DNA from: Lacticaseibacillus porcinae
Lineage (GTDB): Bacteria; Bacillota; Bacilli; Lactobacillales; Lactobacillaceae
DNA: 64,000 nt
Direction: 5' to 3'
Assembly (NCBI RefSeq): GCF_003946305.1
Contig: NZ_RHNS01000003.1
Location: 1-64,000 of the forward strand
Below the pieces are notes generated by a model. It was given only the letters and a program-made list of their open reading frames with translations. It had not been told where the DNA came from and did not search any database. How positions within the stretch are numbered: position 1 is the stretch's first letter; each line of letters opens with the position of its first letter. Position numbers and translations under genes: made by a program. This document shows, piece after piece, positions 35,793 to 48,512 of the stretch.

Positions 35793-36713
35793 TTATTCAA
35801 GCGCGTTAGCCCCGCCGACGATTTCCGTGATCTCAGTGGTGATAGCCGCTTGACGGGCCCGGTTATAGGTCACAGACAAGCGAGAGATCAAATCATTGGC
35901 GTTATCAGTGGCAGATTTCATGGCTGTCGTTGAAGCCGCATGTTCTGCAGTCTTCGCATCCATGATCGAACCAAAGATCAAGCTTTCAGCGTATTGTGGC
36001 AAAATTGCTTCCAACACAGCATCAGGATCTGGTTCTGTGAGGTAGTCGATATTTTTGTCAGCGACTTCCGAAACATCTAAGTCGGTGATCGGAAGCATTT
36101 TTTCAGCGCGGAATGCAGAAGTCAACGAGTTGACATGGTGGTTGTAGCAAACATAAAGTTCGTCAAACACACCAGAATCAAACATGGTGACCGCTGTTTT
36201 CACGATTTCGCGGACTTCATTGAACGTTGGAATGTCAGAAACACCCCGATATTCATAGGCCAAGTCCACACCGCGGGCTTTGAAGAAGTCAGCGCCAGTC
36301 CCACCAACAGCTAAAATGCAATATTCGTCAGGCGACTTGTGGTCGTCTTGGATCATTTGCATCATCGCTTTTAAAATGGTGGAGTTGTAGCCGCCGACTA
36401 ACCCACGATCAGAAGTGATCACGAGGTAGCCAGTTTTCTTGACTTCGCGTTGTTGCAACAAGCTAGCGACTTGCATGACCTTTTTAGGATCTTGGTTGCC
36501 GGCTTGTTGGTTCGCTTCGATTTGCAACAGTTGGGCTGCTGCTAAATGCGTCACGATTTCACGCACCTTGTTGGCGTAGAGTTGGTAGTTATTCGCCCGC
36601 TTTTCGATTTGAGAAAGCTTGGCACCTGAAACCATTTGCATGGCTTGGGTGATCTGACCAGTTTTCTTCGTCGAAGCAATTTGGCGCTTGATGTCCATTA
36701 ATGATTCAGCCAT
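35793..36713 (-). CDS. atpG: F1Fo ATP synthase gamma subunit
   Basis: A 306-residue rotor subunit. N-terminal helix MDIKRQIASTKKTGQITQAM and C-terminal RLSVTYNRARQAAITTEITE with EIVGGANAL at the end are the coiled-coil parts that turn within alpha3beta3. The central insert ITSDRGLVGGYNSTI is typical. ATG 36713 overlaps GGAGGTGCCGC spacing. Confidence 0.97.
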   Translation of the reverse strand: MAESLMDIKRQIASTKKTGQITQAMQMVSGAKLSQIEKRANNYQLYANKVREIVTHLAAAQLLQIEANQQAGNQDPKKVMQVASLLQQREVKKTGYLVITSDRGLVGGYNSTILKAMMQMIQDDHKSPDEYCILAVGGTGADFFKARGVDLAYEYRGVSDIPTFNEVREIVKTAVTMFDSGVFDELYVCYNHHVNSLTSAFRAEKMLPITDLDVSEVADKNIDYLTEPDPDAVLEAILPQYAESLIFGSIMDAKTAEHAASTTAMKSATDNANDLISRLSVTYNRARQAAITTEITEIVGGANALE

Positions 36714-36724
36714 GCGGCACCTCC

Positions 36725-38263
<1,539 letters not shown>

Positions 38264-38809
38264 TTACTTCGCGAGCAGTTGTGCCCGCAGTTTCCCTAAG
38301 CGCGTTGCCACAGACCCGTCGATAACAGCATCACGAGTTTGGACTTTCACCCCACCGAGCAAGGCCGGCTCAACTTGAGTGGTCATTTGCACGGATTTGG
38401 CGTGGAATTTATTGGCAATCGCAGCACTTAATGCTTGTTGTTGCGCTTCAGTCAATGCAACTGCCGTAGTGACAGTGGCATCGAGTTGTCCGATCGCATC
38501 AGCATACCGTTGATAAAAATCTGCGAAGATCAAAGGCAAAGCTGCCACGCGGCCATAATCAAAAGTCACTTGCAGTAAGTTGGCAACCAAAGTGGATGCT
38601 TCAGACTTTAAGGTATTGATCAAGGCTTGCTTATCTTCGAGTTTAACCGTCACGGCTGTCAATGTGGTCAACAAGCTAGGGTTTTGCGTCAACACTTGGC
38701 GCAATGAATCGAGCTCTTCGGACACCGCTTGAAGTTGGTCAGTTTCCTGTGCTGCTTCAAACAATGCGCGAGCATAACGCGGAGCTACAGTGGCATTAGT
38801 GATTGCCAT
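38264..38809 (-). CDS. atpH: F1Fo ATP synthase delta subunit
   Basis: A 181-residue stator subunit linking b to the top of F1. N-terminal [20 protein letters not shown] and C-terminal [20 protein letters not shown] are the family signatures. ATG 38809 (MAITNATV) follows AGGTGATGTCA; it overlaps the end of atpF by 14 bases. Confidence 0.95.
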   Translation of the reverse strand: MAITNATVAPRYARALFEAAQETDQLQAVSEELDSLRQVLTQNPSLLTTLTAVTVKLEDKQALINTLKSEASTLVANLLQVTFDYGRVAALPLIFADFYQRYADAIGQLDATVTTAVALTEAQQQALSAAIANKFHAKSVQMTTQVEPALLGGVKVQTRDAVIDGSVATRLGKLRAQLLAK

Positions 38810-39287
38810 TGACATCACCTAACCCTTTAATGTAGCCATCGATCAAAGCTTGTTGATCGTCTGCGTTTAATTCCTTGCCGATGATCTTCGTGGCAATTGC
38901 CAACGAAAGTTCAGCAACATCATCTTTAGCGCTGTTTAAGGCATCGGCTTTTTGTTGGGCGATGTCTTGTTGGGCGTTAGCTTTCAAAGTCGCGACTTCA
39001 GCATGAGCTGCGTCGACGAGTTCTTGACGTTGTTTTTCACCGTTTTGTTTTGCGGTAGACACAATTTTAACGGCATCGGCCTGGGAGTTTTTGAGCTCGG
39101 CTTGGCGCTTTTCAGCCAGCGCCTGGGCTTCAGTGCGGGCGTTTTCTGCATAATCTAAGTCGTTGTTGATCTTATCAGAACGTTCGCTCATCATTTTGGT
39201 CACAGGACCCCAAGCGAATTTCCCAACTAAGAACAGCAGCACGGCGAAGGTGAGCAACAGAAAAAGCGTATCACCTAATGAAGCCAT
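38796..39287 (-). CDS. atpF: F1Fo ATP synthase b subunit
   Basis: A 163-residue stator. One N-terminal membrane span ([20 protein letters not shown], about residues 7-26) is followed by a long charged helix rich in Ala, Gln and Lys for the dimeric stalk. It is shorter at the N-terminus than many b subunits but the span is complete. ATG 39287 follows GGGAGTGG. Confidence 0.95.
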   Translation of the reverse strand: MASLGDTLFLLLTFAVLLFLVGKFAWGPVTKMMSERSDKINNDLDYAENARTEAQALAEKRQAELKNSQADAVKIVSTAKQNGEKQRQELVDAAHAEVATLKANAQQDIAQQKADALNSAKDDVAELSLAIATKIIGKELNADDQQALIDGYIKGLGDVNGNH

Positions 39288-39326
39288 GTGTAGCCACTCC
39301 CTTCTATCTGTTCACTCGTGAGTGAA

Positions 39327-40272
<946 letters not shown>

Positions 40273-40420
40273 AGAATTCACCTCCTTAACCGAAGCAATA
40301 GTTCTATGTAGGGCTCGTCAACCAACATTGACAGTCGGGCATTAACTATCGTTTCTAAAATCGCGGAATGTCCGGATACTTATCCTTCAAAACACAACCA
40401 TTACTCTATCACCAAATGGT

Positions 40421-40449
40421 AGAAAAGACAAAGACTCTCGTCACATTTT
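40421..40449 (-). promoter_or_regulatory. Possible promoter of the atp operon
   Basis: On the minus strand TTGTCT and, 17 bases later, TAGAGT with an upstream TG (TGATAGAGT), roughly 130 bp before the start of atpB. The match is moderate; positions are approximate. No other good candidate was seen. Confidence 0.3.
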
Positions 40450-40691
40450 TGTCATCTTGTCGCTTGGCTTTTCAATCCTTTTTTCATTGCTTGTCATAGT
40501 ACTATTCAATTGGTTGAATAACGTCAAATGCCCATATGACGGCCTGTCACTGATGCCTATTGGGGTTTGCAGGCGTCGTCGGTCCCTTCAATCGCCTTTA
40601 GGTGGCGCTTACATTCCATTTTGAGCTTAAACATGAAAGTTCGCTTACATCTGTTACAAATTTCGGTTTTCAACTGTACTTACAAGCGAAA

Positions 40692-41025
40692 TCTTCCAGC
40701 TAGCTATGCCGCGTGCATCTGGTACGAAAAGCTGTGGGCTCCGACGATTTGGCGTCACTGCGGTGAATTGGACAAGTTGCCGTGCGGCCGCCTGCAGAAA
40801 TCGGCAAGAACCGCCGATGTTACGGGTCTTCGACGCATTTTGAACCAAAGAAAATCACTTTGTTTCAAAATCTGCCGGTGAAATCTGCGCGAACCGCCAA
40901 AAACCGGCGTTTCACGTATTTCACTCCCACAAGCAATTGTCCCATTCACCTCCGTTTTGCCAAATCATCTCCACCCACAGCTTTTCTTCGTTGCTATCAC
41001 TAGCTTACAAATCCAATACACTGAC
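40692..41025 (+). repeat. Family A folded repeat, copy A3
   Basis: Left arm AAAAGCTGTGGGCTCCGACG, ATTTGGCG, GCGGTGAATTGGACAAGTTG (40727-40783) pairs with right arm CAATTGTCCCATTCACCTCC, GCCAAATCATCTCCACCCAC, AGCTTTT (40933-40986). The centre holds CTGCAGAAATCGGCA (40792-40806) and the hairpin ATTTTGAACCAAAG / CTTTGTTTCAAAAT (40838-40872). It is closest to A1. Confidence 0.85.
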
Positions 41026-41115
41026 GTTAAGACGTCGTTCATCAGATCAAATTTGATATGAGATCAACGTCGGTTTCAGTGTTTCGTAGCCATCAGGTGA
41101 CATCGGTTTACGTCG

Positions 41116-41318
41116 TGGAAGTGATTTGAAATGGGAACGGAAGCTGACCGCCGCTACATGGTGAGATTCTCGTTAGCGACTTGTCGCTTACGGAAAGCCG
41201 CAGGTCGAAATCCGGCGAGTGGCGAGTGGAGCGAGACAGCTCGGCTAGTTCGGCTCGGCCGAGGACCCTCACCATACAGCGGCGAGCCAGCTGGAGTCCC
41301 CATTTCAAATCACTGCAA
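41116..41318 (-). repeat. Family B folded repeat, copy B2
   Basis: Outer arms GAAGTGATTTGAAATGGGAA and its complement (to 41314) pair where B1 has an unrelated GC-rich pair, while flanking blocks are conserved: CGGAAGCTGACCGCCGC, GGTGAGATTCT, GAGCGAGACA, CGAGGACCCTC and CCAGCTGGAGTCCC. The three mismatches in the outer stem on the plus strand all become G-U pairs on the minus strand. Confidence 0.85.
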
Positions 41319-41353
41319 CGGTGAGAACCCACTGACGCTGACAATATTGATAT

Positions 41354-41392
41354 TAAAAAAATAAGGCTGAGACGAAAGGTCTCAACCTTATT
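41354..41392 (-). terminator. Terminator of upp
   Basis: On the minus strand AAGGTTGAGAC and GTCTCAGCCTT with a short loop, followed by ATTTTTTT. Confidence 0.88.
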
Positions 41393-41400
41393 GCAAAACT

Positions 41401-42030
41401 TTATTTGGTACCGAACAAACGGTCACCGGCATCGCCTAAACCAGGAACGATGTAACCGTCTTTGTTCAAGTGATCATCTAATGATGCGGCGTAAATGTCA
41501 ACATCAGGATGGGCTTCTTGAACAGCTTTAACCCCTTCTGGAGCCGCCACTAACACGACCAAACGCATGGAGGTCGCACCACGCTTCTTCAACGCTTCGA
41601 TCGCCATGTTGGCAGAACCACCAGTAGCGAGCATTGGGTCAACAATGATCAAATCACGTTGATCGATGTCCGTTGGCATTTTAACGAAGTATTCATGTGG
41701 CTTCAAGGTCACTTCGTCGCGGTACATACCGATATGCCCCACTTTAGCAGCTGGGATCAATTCCAAAACGCCGTCGACCATACCAAGGCCAGCCCGTAAA
41801 ATCGGAACGACAGCTAATTTCTTACCTGCGAGTTCTTTTTGGACCGTCTTGCCCATTGGGGTCTCGATTTCAACGTCTTCCAACGGTAAGTCGCGGGTGA
41901 TTTCATAAACCATCAATTCCGCAATTTCGTTGGCGACTTGACGGAACTCCTTGGTCCCGGCGTTCTTGTCGCGAATCAAAGTCAGCTTGTGTTGAATCAG
42001 TGGGTGGTTCAAAACCGTAAATTTGCCCAT
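41401..42030 (-). CDS. upp: Uracil phosphoribosyltransferase
   Basis: Salvages uracil to UMP with PRPP. The 209-residue protein has PRPP-binding [20 protein letters not shown] (about residues 123-142) and C-terminal uracil loop [19 protein letters not shown] 42030 ([16 protein letters not shown]) follows AAGGAGGACC; the longer in-frame ORF is rejected. It is the last gene of the tdk-to-upp run. Confidence 0.97.
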   Translation of the reverse strand: MGKFTVLNHPLIQHKLTLIRDKNAGTKEFRQVANEIAELMVYEITRDLPLEDVEIETPMGKTVQKELAGKKLAVVPILRAGLGMVDGVLELIPAAKVGHIGMYRDEVTLKPHEYFVKMPTDIDQRDLIIVDPMLATGGSANMAIEALKKRGATSMRLVVLVAAPEGVKAVQEAHPDVDIYAASLDDHLNKDGYIVPGLGDAGDRLFGTK

Positions 42031-42079
42031 GCTAGTTAGGTCCTCCTTCAAATTTATGCGCCGATGCGCAAAACCTTAT

Positions 42080-43312
42080 CTATGATAAAGGATGAAGGGC
42101 AGTTAACGCAAGGACTGATTGCTTAATTTCTGCAAGTTTTGCTGGATCTTCACGATTAGCGATGGCAGCAGAGATCAATTTTGCTACTTGTTTGCATTCT
42201 GCTTCATTGAAACCACGCGTGGTGATGGCAGCTGAGCCGATGCGGACACCTGAAGTTTTGAATGGGCCATTTTGTTCGCCTGGCACTTGGTTTTTGTTGG
42301 TAGTGATATCAACAGTATCCAACAGATCTTGAACATCCCGACCAGTGACGCCGTAACCGGTGACGTCTAACAAGACCATATGGTTATCAGAACCACCAGA
42401 AATCATTTTCAAATGTTCATCTTCGGCAAAGCCTTCACACATCGCTTGGGTGTTTTTGACGATTTGGGCAGCGTAAGTCTTAAATTCAGGCTTCAATGCT
42501 TCGCCTAAAGCCACTGCCTTAGCTGCGATCACATGATCTAATGGCCCACCTTGGATCCCTGGGAACACTGCAGAGTTGATGGCTTTGCCATATTGCGCTT
42601 TGGCTAAGATCATCCCGCCACGAGGACCGCGTAAGGTTTTATGCGTTGTGGTGGTCACAACATCCGCATATGGGACTGGGTTCATGTGCGCACCACCAGC
42701 TACCAAGCCAGCAATATGCGCCATGTCGACCATCAAAAAGGCCCCAACGCGATCGGCAATGTCACGAAAACGGGCAAAATCGATTTTGCGGCTATACGCA
42801 GAAGCCCCAGCCACGATCATGCGTGGATGAATTTCTTCAGCAAGGGCTTGGATCTTGTCATAATCCAAACGGCCAGTTTCAGGATCTAAGCCGTAATGAT
42901 AGAAGTGATAAGTTTGACCAGAGAAGCTGACCGCAGCCCCGTGAGTCAAATGGCCCCCATCAGTTAGATCCATGGCTAAGACTTTGTCACCATCTTCAAG
43001 AAAAGCACGGTAAGTCGCCATGTTCGCGCCAGAGCCTGAATGCGGTTGAACGTTCGCATATTCGGCGCCAAACAGTTCCTTAGCGCGGTCGATGGCGAGC
43101 TGTTCGATCACATCGATATACTGATTACCGCCATAATAACGGTGGCCAGGGTAGCCTTCAGAATATTTATTGGTCAACACCGAGCCTTGAGCAGCGCGAA
43201 CCGCTGGGCTGACAATGTTTTCAGAAGCGATCAATTCAATGTTGTGCTGTTGGCGTTGTTCCTCATCATGAATTGCAGTAAACACTTGTGGATCATAATC
43301 GTTAAAGTCCAA
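42080..43312 (-). CDS. glyA: Serine hydroxymethyltransferase
   Basis: PLP enzyme interconverting serine and glycine with tetrahydrofolate, 410 residues. The PLP lysine is in [20 protein letters not shown] (about residues 218-237); N-terminal [13 protein letters not shown] and [14 protein letters not shown] are typical. The start is TTG 43312 after AAAGGGG. It precedes upp, a common order in lactobacilli, supplying one-carbon units near pyrimidine salvage. Confidence 0.97.
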   Translation of the reverse strand: MDFNDYDPQVFTAIHDEEQRQQHNIELIASENIVSPAVRAAQGSVLTNKYSEGYPGHRYYGGNQYIDVIEQLAIDRAKELFGAEYANVQPHSGSGANMATYRAFLEDGDKVLAMDLTDGGHLTHGAAVSFSGQTYHFYHYGLDPETGRLDYDKIQALAEEIHPRMIVAGASAYSRKIDFARFRDIADRVGAFLMVDMAHIAGLVAGGAHMNPVPYADVVTTTTHKTLRGPRGGMILAKAQYGKAINSAVFPGIQGGPLDHVIAAKAVALGEALKPEFKTYAAQIVKNTQAMCEGFAEDEHLKMISGGSDNHMVLLDVTGYGVTGRDVQDLLDTVDITTNKNQVPGEQNGPFKTSGVRIGSAAITTRGFNEAECKQVAKLISAAIANREDPAKLAEIKQSVLALTALHPLS

Positions 43313-43360
43313 TGTCTTGTACCCCTTTCTGAAAGTAGCTTCAGTATACCAGAACGTTTT

Positions 43361-44374
43361 TCACTTTGCAGGTTTAAAGTGTTCGTTCCCAGCAGATTTT
43401 AATAGGCGGTTCATGTAAGCGGCACCGAGGCCAACAGCCGGAAAGGCTTGCGCCAGCACTAAGGTCACTGTCGGATGTAAGTCAAACCACCGCAAGCCAG
43501 CAAACAGCGCATGCGTCGCGCTTTGAATGTCAGTCCCTAATGAAAATTGTGGCGTTGCCTCTGGCACTTGCGTCAAAATATCATCTGTGGCGAGCACACC
43601 AAAAGGTTGATTTTGGGTGGCGACCCATTTTAACGCTTCAGGGAATTGTTCGGGATCGTCAACAATCACCACTTGTGCCGTCGGGGCATAATGTTTGTAC
43701 TTCATGCCAGGCGCTTTAGGCGTTTCGTTGGCGCCGACATGATGCATTTCGGAATCAACGGTGCCGATCACTGGATATAATTCTTTGGGACCGATCGCAC
43801 CAGGACGCAAGATCGCCACTGGATCCACCGTTAAATCAACGATCGTCGACTCCACCCCGACTTCAGTGGGACCATCATCTAAGACGCCAGCAATTTCCCC
43901 GTCAAAATCATGCAATACATGATCGGCAGTAGTTGGTGAAGGTTTGCCAGACTTATTGGCAGAAGGACCAACGATCGGCACCCCAGCTTCGGCGATCAAT
44001 TCGCGTGTCAGTTGGTTTTCAGGCATTCGAAACGCCGCAGTGTCTAGACCACCCGTCACGGTTTTGGACAATGACCCTGGATGAATGGTTAAGATAATGG
44101 TTAATGGTCCAGGCCAAAAAGCATCCATCAACTTCCCCGCTTGTGGGGTGATATCGGCAAACTGTGCCACCATTTCACGACTCGACACCGTGACGATCAA
44201 AGGATTATCACTTGGGCGGCCTTTGGTGGTGTATACCGATTTAGCCGCTTCGGCATTGGTGGCATCAGCCCCTAGCCCATAAACAGTTTCTGTGGGAAAA
44301 GCGACTAATTCACCACGACGCAATGCCGCGGCAGCTTCTGGGATCGTCGTTTTATTAAAGCGTTTGGTTTCCAA
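43361..44374 (-). CDS. L-threonylcarbamoyladenylate synthase (Sua5/TsaC type)
   Basis: Makes threonylcarbamoyl-AMP for the t6A modification of ANN-decoding tRNAs. The 337-residue protein is the long Sua5 form: YrdC core (LVAFPTETVYGLGADATNAE, about residues 24-43, and SANKSGKPSPTTADHVLHDF, about 138-157) plus a C-terminal Sua5 domain after the linker GMKYKHYAPTAQVVIV. The start is TTG 44374 after GAAGGGAAG. It lies in the prfA-prmC-sua5 run common to Firmicutes. Confidence 0.94.
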   Translation of the reverse strand: METKRFNKTTIPEAAAALRRGELVAFPTETVYGLGADATNAEAAKSVYTTKGRPSDNPLIVTVSSREMVAQFADITPQAGKLMDAFWPGPLTIILTIHPGSLSKTVTGGLDTAAFRMPENQLTRELIAEAGVPIVGPSANKSGKPSPTTADHVLHDFDGEIAGVLDDGPTEVGVESTIVDLTVDPVAILRPGAIGPKELYPVIGTVDSEMHHVGANETPKAPGMKYKHYAPTAQVVIVDDPEQFPEALKWVATQNQPFGVLATDDILTQVPEATPQFSLGTDIQSATHALFAGLRWFDLHPTVTLVLAQAFPAVGLGAAYMNRLLKSAGNEHFKPAK

Positions 44375-44395
44375 TTCAATTGCTTCCCTTCTATA

Positions 44396-45229
44396 TTAAA
44401 AGGTCAATTTCACCATACGAGGATGACCTGCAAGATCTTGACGAAATTCAACTTGGGCTTGCGGTAAGGTCTCAGCAAAAAGTGTCGCTAATGCTGGCTG
44501 TTGGTGATAACCAAATTCTAAATAAACTTGTGAACCAGGGTGAACATGTTTTGGCAATTGTGCACAAAAGCGTTCAAACAACGCCAAACCATCGTGTTCT
44601 GCAAATAAAGCCAAATGTGGTTCATAAGCTTTGGTACTTTCATCCATGACCGCTTCTTCTTGGTGAGAAATATAAGGCAGATTTGAAACGATGCGGTCAA
44701 ACTGTTGGTCGGCGACTGCGCTGAATAAATCACTTTGCTTCAAGGTGACATCAACGGCCAAGCGTTCAGCGTTTTGTCGGGCAATGGCAAGCGCGTCAGT
44801 TGACACATCGACCATTGTCACCTTCAATTGCGGACATTGTTGTTTTAAGGTAATGCCGATCACACCACTACCAGTCCCAACATCCAGTAAGGTGACGGCA
44901 TCCCCTACCGTTTCTGCCACCCACGCCACCAATTCCTCAGTTTCAAATCGAGGGATCAATACCGCAGGCGTCACCTTGAAATCATTCCCGTAAAATGGTG
45001 CCAACCCGATAATATATTGCGCGGGTTCATGTTGCAACAATCGCGGGATCGCCGCTTCAAACGCTTGTGCCACCGCGTCTGGCATGGCGTCGCGGCCATG
45101 AATTTGCAGTTGCGTCGGGGTGAAATCACCGAGATATTCTAAGACATAACGCGCACTATCAGGATCAATACCTGCTTTTTCAAGCAAAGAAGACGCCCCA
45201 AGGAGCGCCTCATGATAAGTCTTATTCAC
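44396..45229 (-). CDS. prmC: Release factor glutamine methyltransferase, variant motif
   Basis: Methylates the Gln of the GGQ motif in release factors, 277 residues. SAM site [20 protein letters not shown] (about residues 115-134). The catalytic NPPY motif reads NLPY here ([20 protein letters not shown], about 187-206); the codon is CTG. The start is GTG 45229 after GGAGTCC, overlapping the end of prfA by 8 bases, so translation is coupled to its substrate gene. Confidence 0.93.
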   Translation of the reverse strand: MNKTYHEALLGASSLLEKAGIDPDSARYVLEYLGDFTPTQLQIHGRDAMPDAVAQAFEAAIPRLLQHEPAQYIIGLAPFYGNDFKVTPAVLIPRFETEELVAWVAETVGDAVTLLDVGTGSGVIGITLKQQCPQLKVTMVDVSTDALAIARQNAERLAVDVTLKQSDLFSAVADQQFDRIVSNLPYISHQEEAVMDESTKAYEPHLALFAEHDGLALFERFCAQLPKHVHPGSQVYLEFGYHQQPALATLFAETLPQAQVEFRQDLAGHPRMVKLTF

Positions 45230-46301
45230 CGATGGACTCCAACTTCTTGGCTTGATCGGCTACGACTAAGGCATCGATAATTTCACCTAAGTCGCCGTTC
45301 ATGATGCGATCGAGTTTGTTCAAGCTCAACCCGATACGATGGTCGGTCACGCGGTTTTGTGGATAGTTGTAGGTCCGGATCCGTTCGGAACGATCCCCAG
45401 TCCCAACAGCAGTTTTCCGCTTTTCAGCATATTCGGATTCGTTTTGACTTTCATAATAGTCATATACCCGCGCCGTTAAGATCTGCATCGCCTTTACGCG
45501 GTTTTGTTGTTGGGAACGTTGGTCTTGCATGGTGACCACGATGTTCGTTGGAATATGGGTCATCCGCACCGCAGAACTGGTTTTGTTGATATGCTGACCA
45601 CCGGCACCACTGGAACGGTAGACATCGGTGCGAATATCTTTAGGGTCGAGTTTTAAGTCGACTTCATCATATTCAGGCATCACGCCGACAGTGGCGGTAC
45701 TGGTATGGACGCGACCAGCAGATTCAGTTACTGGGACCCGTTGGACCCGGTGGGCACCGGATTCATATTTAAGTTTTGAATAAACAGAATCGCCAGTGAT
45801 CATCACGGCAACTTCTTTGTACCCGCCGACTTCAGTAGGGTTTTCGTCGATGATCTCAAGCTTCCAGCCTTGGCGTTCGGCGTATTTCATGTACATGGAC
45901 AACAAGTCAGCGGCAAACAAGCTCGCTTCATCGCCACCAGCAGCACCGCGAATTTCCATAATGATGTTTTTGTCATCGTTAGGGTCTTTTGGCAACATTA
46001 AGACTTTGATTTGGTCTTCAAGTTGTTCGAGTTCAGGACGTAATTCTGCTAATTCTTCTTTGGCGAGTTCTTCCAGATCTTCATCTTTAGATTCGCGCAA
46101 AACTGATTCTGCTTCATCGAGATCAGCTTTGGTTTTCTTGTAGTTTTGATAAGCAGCCACGACTTCGCGCATGCTACCTTCTTCTTTAGACAATTTTAAG
46201 TAGCGATCAGTGTCTTGAATCACTTCTGGATCGCTCATCAGTTCTTGTAATTCATCATAACGGTCTAACAAACCGTCAAGTTGGGCTAAAATCTTATCCA
46301 T
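45222..46301 (-). CDS. prfA: Peptide chain release factor 1
   Basis: Terminates translation at UAA and UAG. The 359-residue protein has the GGQ motif in [20 protein letters not shown] (about residues 229-248) and an N-terminal coiled-coil domain. ATG 46301 follows GGAGGAATT. It is followed by prmC, which modifies it. Confidence 0.98.
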   Translation of the reverse strand: MDKILAQLDGLLDRYDELQELMSDPEVIQDTDRYLKLSKEEGSMREVVAAYQNYKKTKADLDEAESVLRESKDEDLEELAKEELAELRPELEQLEDQIKVLMLPKDPNDDKNIIMEIRGAAGGDEASLFAADLLSMYMKYAERQGWKLEIIDENPTEVGGYKEVAVMITGDSVYSKLKYESGAHRVQRVPVTESAGRVHTSTATVGVMPEYDEVDLKLDPKDIRTDVYRSSGAGGQHINKTSSAVRMTHIPTNIVVTMQDQRSQQQNRVKAMQILTARVYDYYESQNESEYAEKRKTAVGTGDRSERIRTYNYPQNRVTDHRIGLSLNKLDRIMNGDLGEIIDALVVADQAKKLESIGE

Positions 46302-46345
46302 AATTCCTCCGTGAATGGCTTAACAATCGACGTTGGGCAACATCG

Positions 46346-46948
46346 CTAGGACTTGCTCAGTCGATATTCCGCCAAGTTTTCAGGCGGAAAATAATAATGA
46401 TGGCGGCATACTGGGTAATAAGACTCATTGCCACCGATTTGGATCTGTTCACCAGCATACACTGGTTGGTCATCATGCACCCGCAAGTTCATGATCGCCT
46501 TTTTGGCGCAGAACCAGCAAATGGTTTTCATTTCTTCAATTTTATCTGCGTATAACAGCAAATATTTTGAGCCTTCGAACAATTCATTTTTAAAATCATT
46601 CTTCAACCCAAAAGCCATCACTGGGATCTTGAGTTCGTCGACGATCCGCGCACATTCAAAGACATGATGTTTTTGCAAAAACTGTGCTTCATCGATCAAC
46701 ACACAATATGCATTGGCATCCAACTGTTGCACCAGATCAAAAACATTGGTGTCTGCGGCAATCGGCGTCGCTTCTCGTTGCAAGCCATGAATGCGACTGG
46801 CGATCATCCCCACGCCTGAGCGATTGTCCAACGCGGAAGTTAAGATCACCACGGATTTGTTTTGTTCTTCATAATTATGTGCGACTTTCAAGATCTCAAT
46901 AGACTTGCCTGAATTCATCGCCCCGTAGCGGAAAAATAGCTGCGCCAA
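46346..46948 (-). CDS. tdk: Thymidine kinase
   Basis: Phosphorylates thymidine in the salvage pathway. A 200-residue type II enzyme: P-loop [13 protein letters not shown] (about residues 8-20), Walker [14 protein letters not shown] (about 82-94) and zinc-site cysteines/His in CWFCAKKA and [10 protein letters not shown]. The start is TTG 46948 after AAGGAGG. First gene of the run tdk-prfA-prmC-sua5-glyA-upp. A TATAAT -10 lies about 42 bp upstream. Confidence 0.96.
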   Translation of the reverse strand: MAQLFFRYGAMNSGKSIEILKVAHNYEEQNKSVVILTSALDNRSGVGMIASRIHGLQREATPIAADTNVFDLVQQLDANAYCVLIDEAQFLQKHHVFECARIVDELKIPVMAFGLKNDFKNELFEGSKYLLLYADKIEEMKTICWFCAKKAIMNLRVHDDQPVYAGEQIQIGGNESYYPVCRHHYYFPPENLAEYRLSKS

Positions 46949-47023
46949 GTGGATGCCTCCTTGATTGAAAATATACCTCAACTATTATAACGAATTTTCA
47001 CTCGAAGTAACAGCGCAATTCAC

Positions 47024-47057
47024 AGCGAAGCGATTAACCTAGTGAAACCCGCCAATC
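47024..47057. promoter_or_regulatory. Inverted repeat between tdk and murT
   Basis: AAGCGATT and AATCGCTT are perfect inverted arms about 18 bases apart in the divergent tdk-murT gap. An extended -10 for murT (TGGTAAAAT) follows at about 47071-47079. The repeat may be an operator; no known regulator is indicated. Confidence 0.35.
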
Positions 47058-47108
47058 GCTTGGCAGCTGTGGTAAAATAAATGCAACTAACCTGAGAGGA
47101 AGAGCACA

Positions 47109-48464
47109 TTGGCCCATTCAATCACTTTCAAAAGCCGCGTCGCGATCATCGCTGGGCGGTTCAGCTACTGGTTTTTACACACATTTATGAAAGGCGGCAG
47201 CTCCCTTCCTGGTAAAATCGCCCGGCGGATCGATCCTGATGTTTTGCAAGCATTAGGCCGCGACTATGATGTGGTGATCGTCACTGGCACCAACGGGAAA
47301 ACCTTGACCACCAATTTGATCACCAAAGTCCTCGATCAAAAATATCAAGAAGTCCTTACCAATCCCACCGGTTCAAATATGATGCAAGGGATCATTACTG
47401 CCTTTTTAGCCAAAGGGAAAACTGGCAAACGTCGATTAGCCGTGCTTGAAGTCGACGAAGCCAACGTGTTGCCAGTATCGCAATACTTAACCCCTAAAGC
47501 TTACGTCATGACCAATATCTTCCGCGATCAAATGGATCGTTATGGGGAGTTCTACACCACCTATGAAAAAATTCTCGCCGGCATTCGGTTGCATCCCACA
47601 GCCACGATCATTGCCAACGGTGACGCTCCGATTTTTTCGTCACGAGAACTGCCTAATCCATGGCGCTACTACGGCTTTGCCTTAAGCGAAAATCAAAATG
47701 ACGACCAAGTCGCCCCACCAAATACTGATGGTGTCTTATGCCCTGTCTGTGAACACATCTTGCACTACCACGGGATGACCTATTCCAATTTAGGGAGTTT
47801 CTTTTGTCCACACTGCGGCTTTAAACGCCCTGAACTCGCCCATGCCGTCACTGCAATTTCAGATCTGACGCCAACCAGTTCCGCTTTTGCCATTGATGGT
47901 CAGGCGTTGACCTTAGGGATCGGCGGCATGTACAACGTTTACAACGCCTTGGCTGCGTACTCTGTTGGTGCCGAATTTGAGGTTCCGGCAAATGCCGTCG
48001 CCAAAGCCTTCGCCTATGATGAAAAAGTCTTTGGTCGCCAAGAAGAAATCAATGTCGACGGCAAAAAAGTCACCTTGATCTTGGTGAAAAATCCAGTCGG
48101 TTTAAACGAAGTCCTGGCCATGATCCAACGGCAACCTGATCACTTCGGCTTAGGCGTGTTACTCAACGCCAATTACGCTGATGGCACTGACACTAGCTGG
48201 ATCTGGGATGGGAACTTTGAAGAACTCGTCGCCTCAGGTCAAGCCACCACTTATTTAGTCGGTGGCGAGCGTTACAAAGACATCGCCTTTCGGATGACCG
48301 TTGCTGGCGTGGAGGACTTAATCGAAAAGCCTGACCTCGGTGACGTGATCCAACAAGTCAAACAAATGCCTGAAGATCACGTTTACTTGCTGGCAACTTA
48401 TACCGCAGTGTTACAACTGCGGAAGAAACTTGCCGACGGTGGCTACATCAAACAAGGCTTCTAA
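47109..48464 (+). CDS. murT: Lipid II isoglutaminyl synthase, MurT subunit
   Basis: A 451-residue Mur-ligase-like subunit that, with the glutaminase GatD, amidates D-Glu of lipid II. ATP site VTGTNGKTLTTNLI (about residues 58-71), a four-cysteine zinc ribbon (CPVCEH ... FFCPHCGF, about 212-237) and the C-terminal DUF1727 part with NADGTDTSWIWDGNF. The start is TTG 47109 after GAGAGGAAGAG. gatD, normally adjacent, is not in the window: a terminator follows at once. Confidence 0.93.
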   Translation: MAHSITFKSRVAIIAGRFSYWFLHTFMKGGSSLPGKIARRIDPDVLQALGRDYDVVIVTGTNGKTLTTNLITKVLDQKYQEVLTNPTGSNMMQGIITAFLAKGKTGKRRLAVLEVDEANVLPVSQYLTPKAYVMTNIFRDQMDRYGEFYTTYEKILAGIRLHPTATIIANGDAPIFSSRELPNPWRYYGFALSENQNDDQVAPPNTDGVLCPVCEHILHYHGMTYSNLGSFFCPHCGFKRPELAHAVTAISDLTPTSSAFAIDGQALTLGIGGMYNVYNALAAYSVGAEFEVPANAVAKAFAYDEKVFGRQEEINVDGKKVTLILVKNPVGLNEVLAMIQRQPDHFGLGVLLNANYADGTDTSWIWDGNFEELVASGQATTYLVGGERYKDIAFRMTVAGVEDLIEKPDLGDVIQQVKQMPEDHVYLLATYTAVLQLRKKLADGGYIKQGF

Positions 48465-48466
48465 AT

Positions 48467-48509
48467 TGAAAACGGCGGCTCGACATTGACTGTCGAGCCG
48501 CTGTTTTTG
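48467..48509. terminator. Bidirectional terminator between murT and ldh
   Basis: AAAACGGCGGCTCGACA and TGTCGAGCCGCTGTTTTT pair over about 15 bp with A and T runs. Confidence 0.88.
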
Positions 48510-48512
48510 ACT

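Larger units (their letters stand above)
40450..41353. other. Long intergenic region with repeats A3 and B2
   Basis: About 900 bases between the atp operon promoter region and the upp terminator. It holds family A copy A3, then family B copy B2. ORFs here follow the palindromes and lack ribosome binding sites. Confidence 0.7.

Noticed and set aside
40567-41364. Several 60-105 codon ORFs in the atp-upp gap
   Set aside because: They are open frames through repeats A3 and B2 with no ribosome binding sites or coding character.
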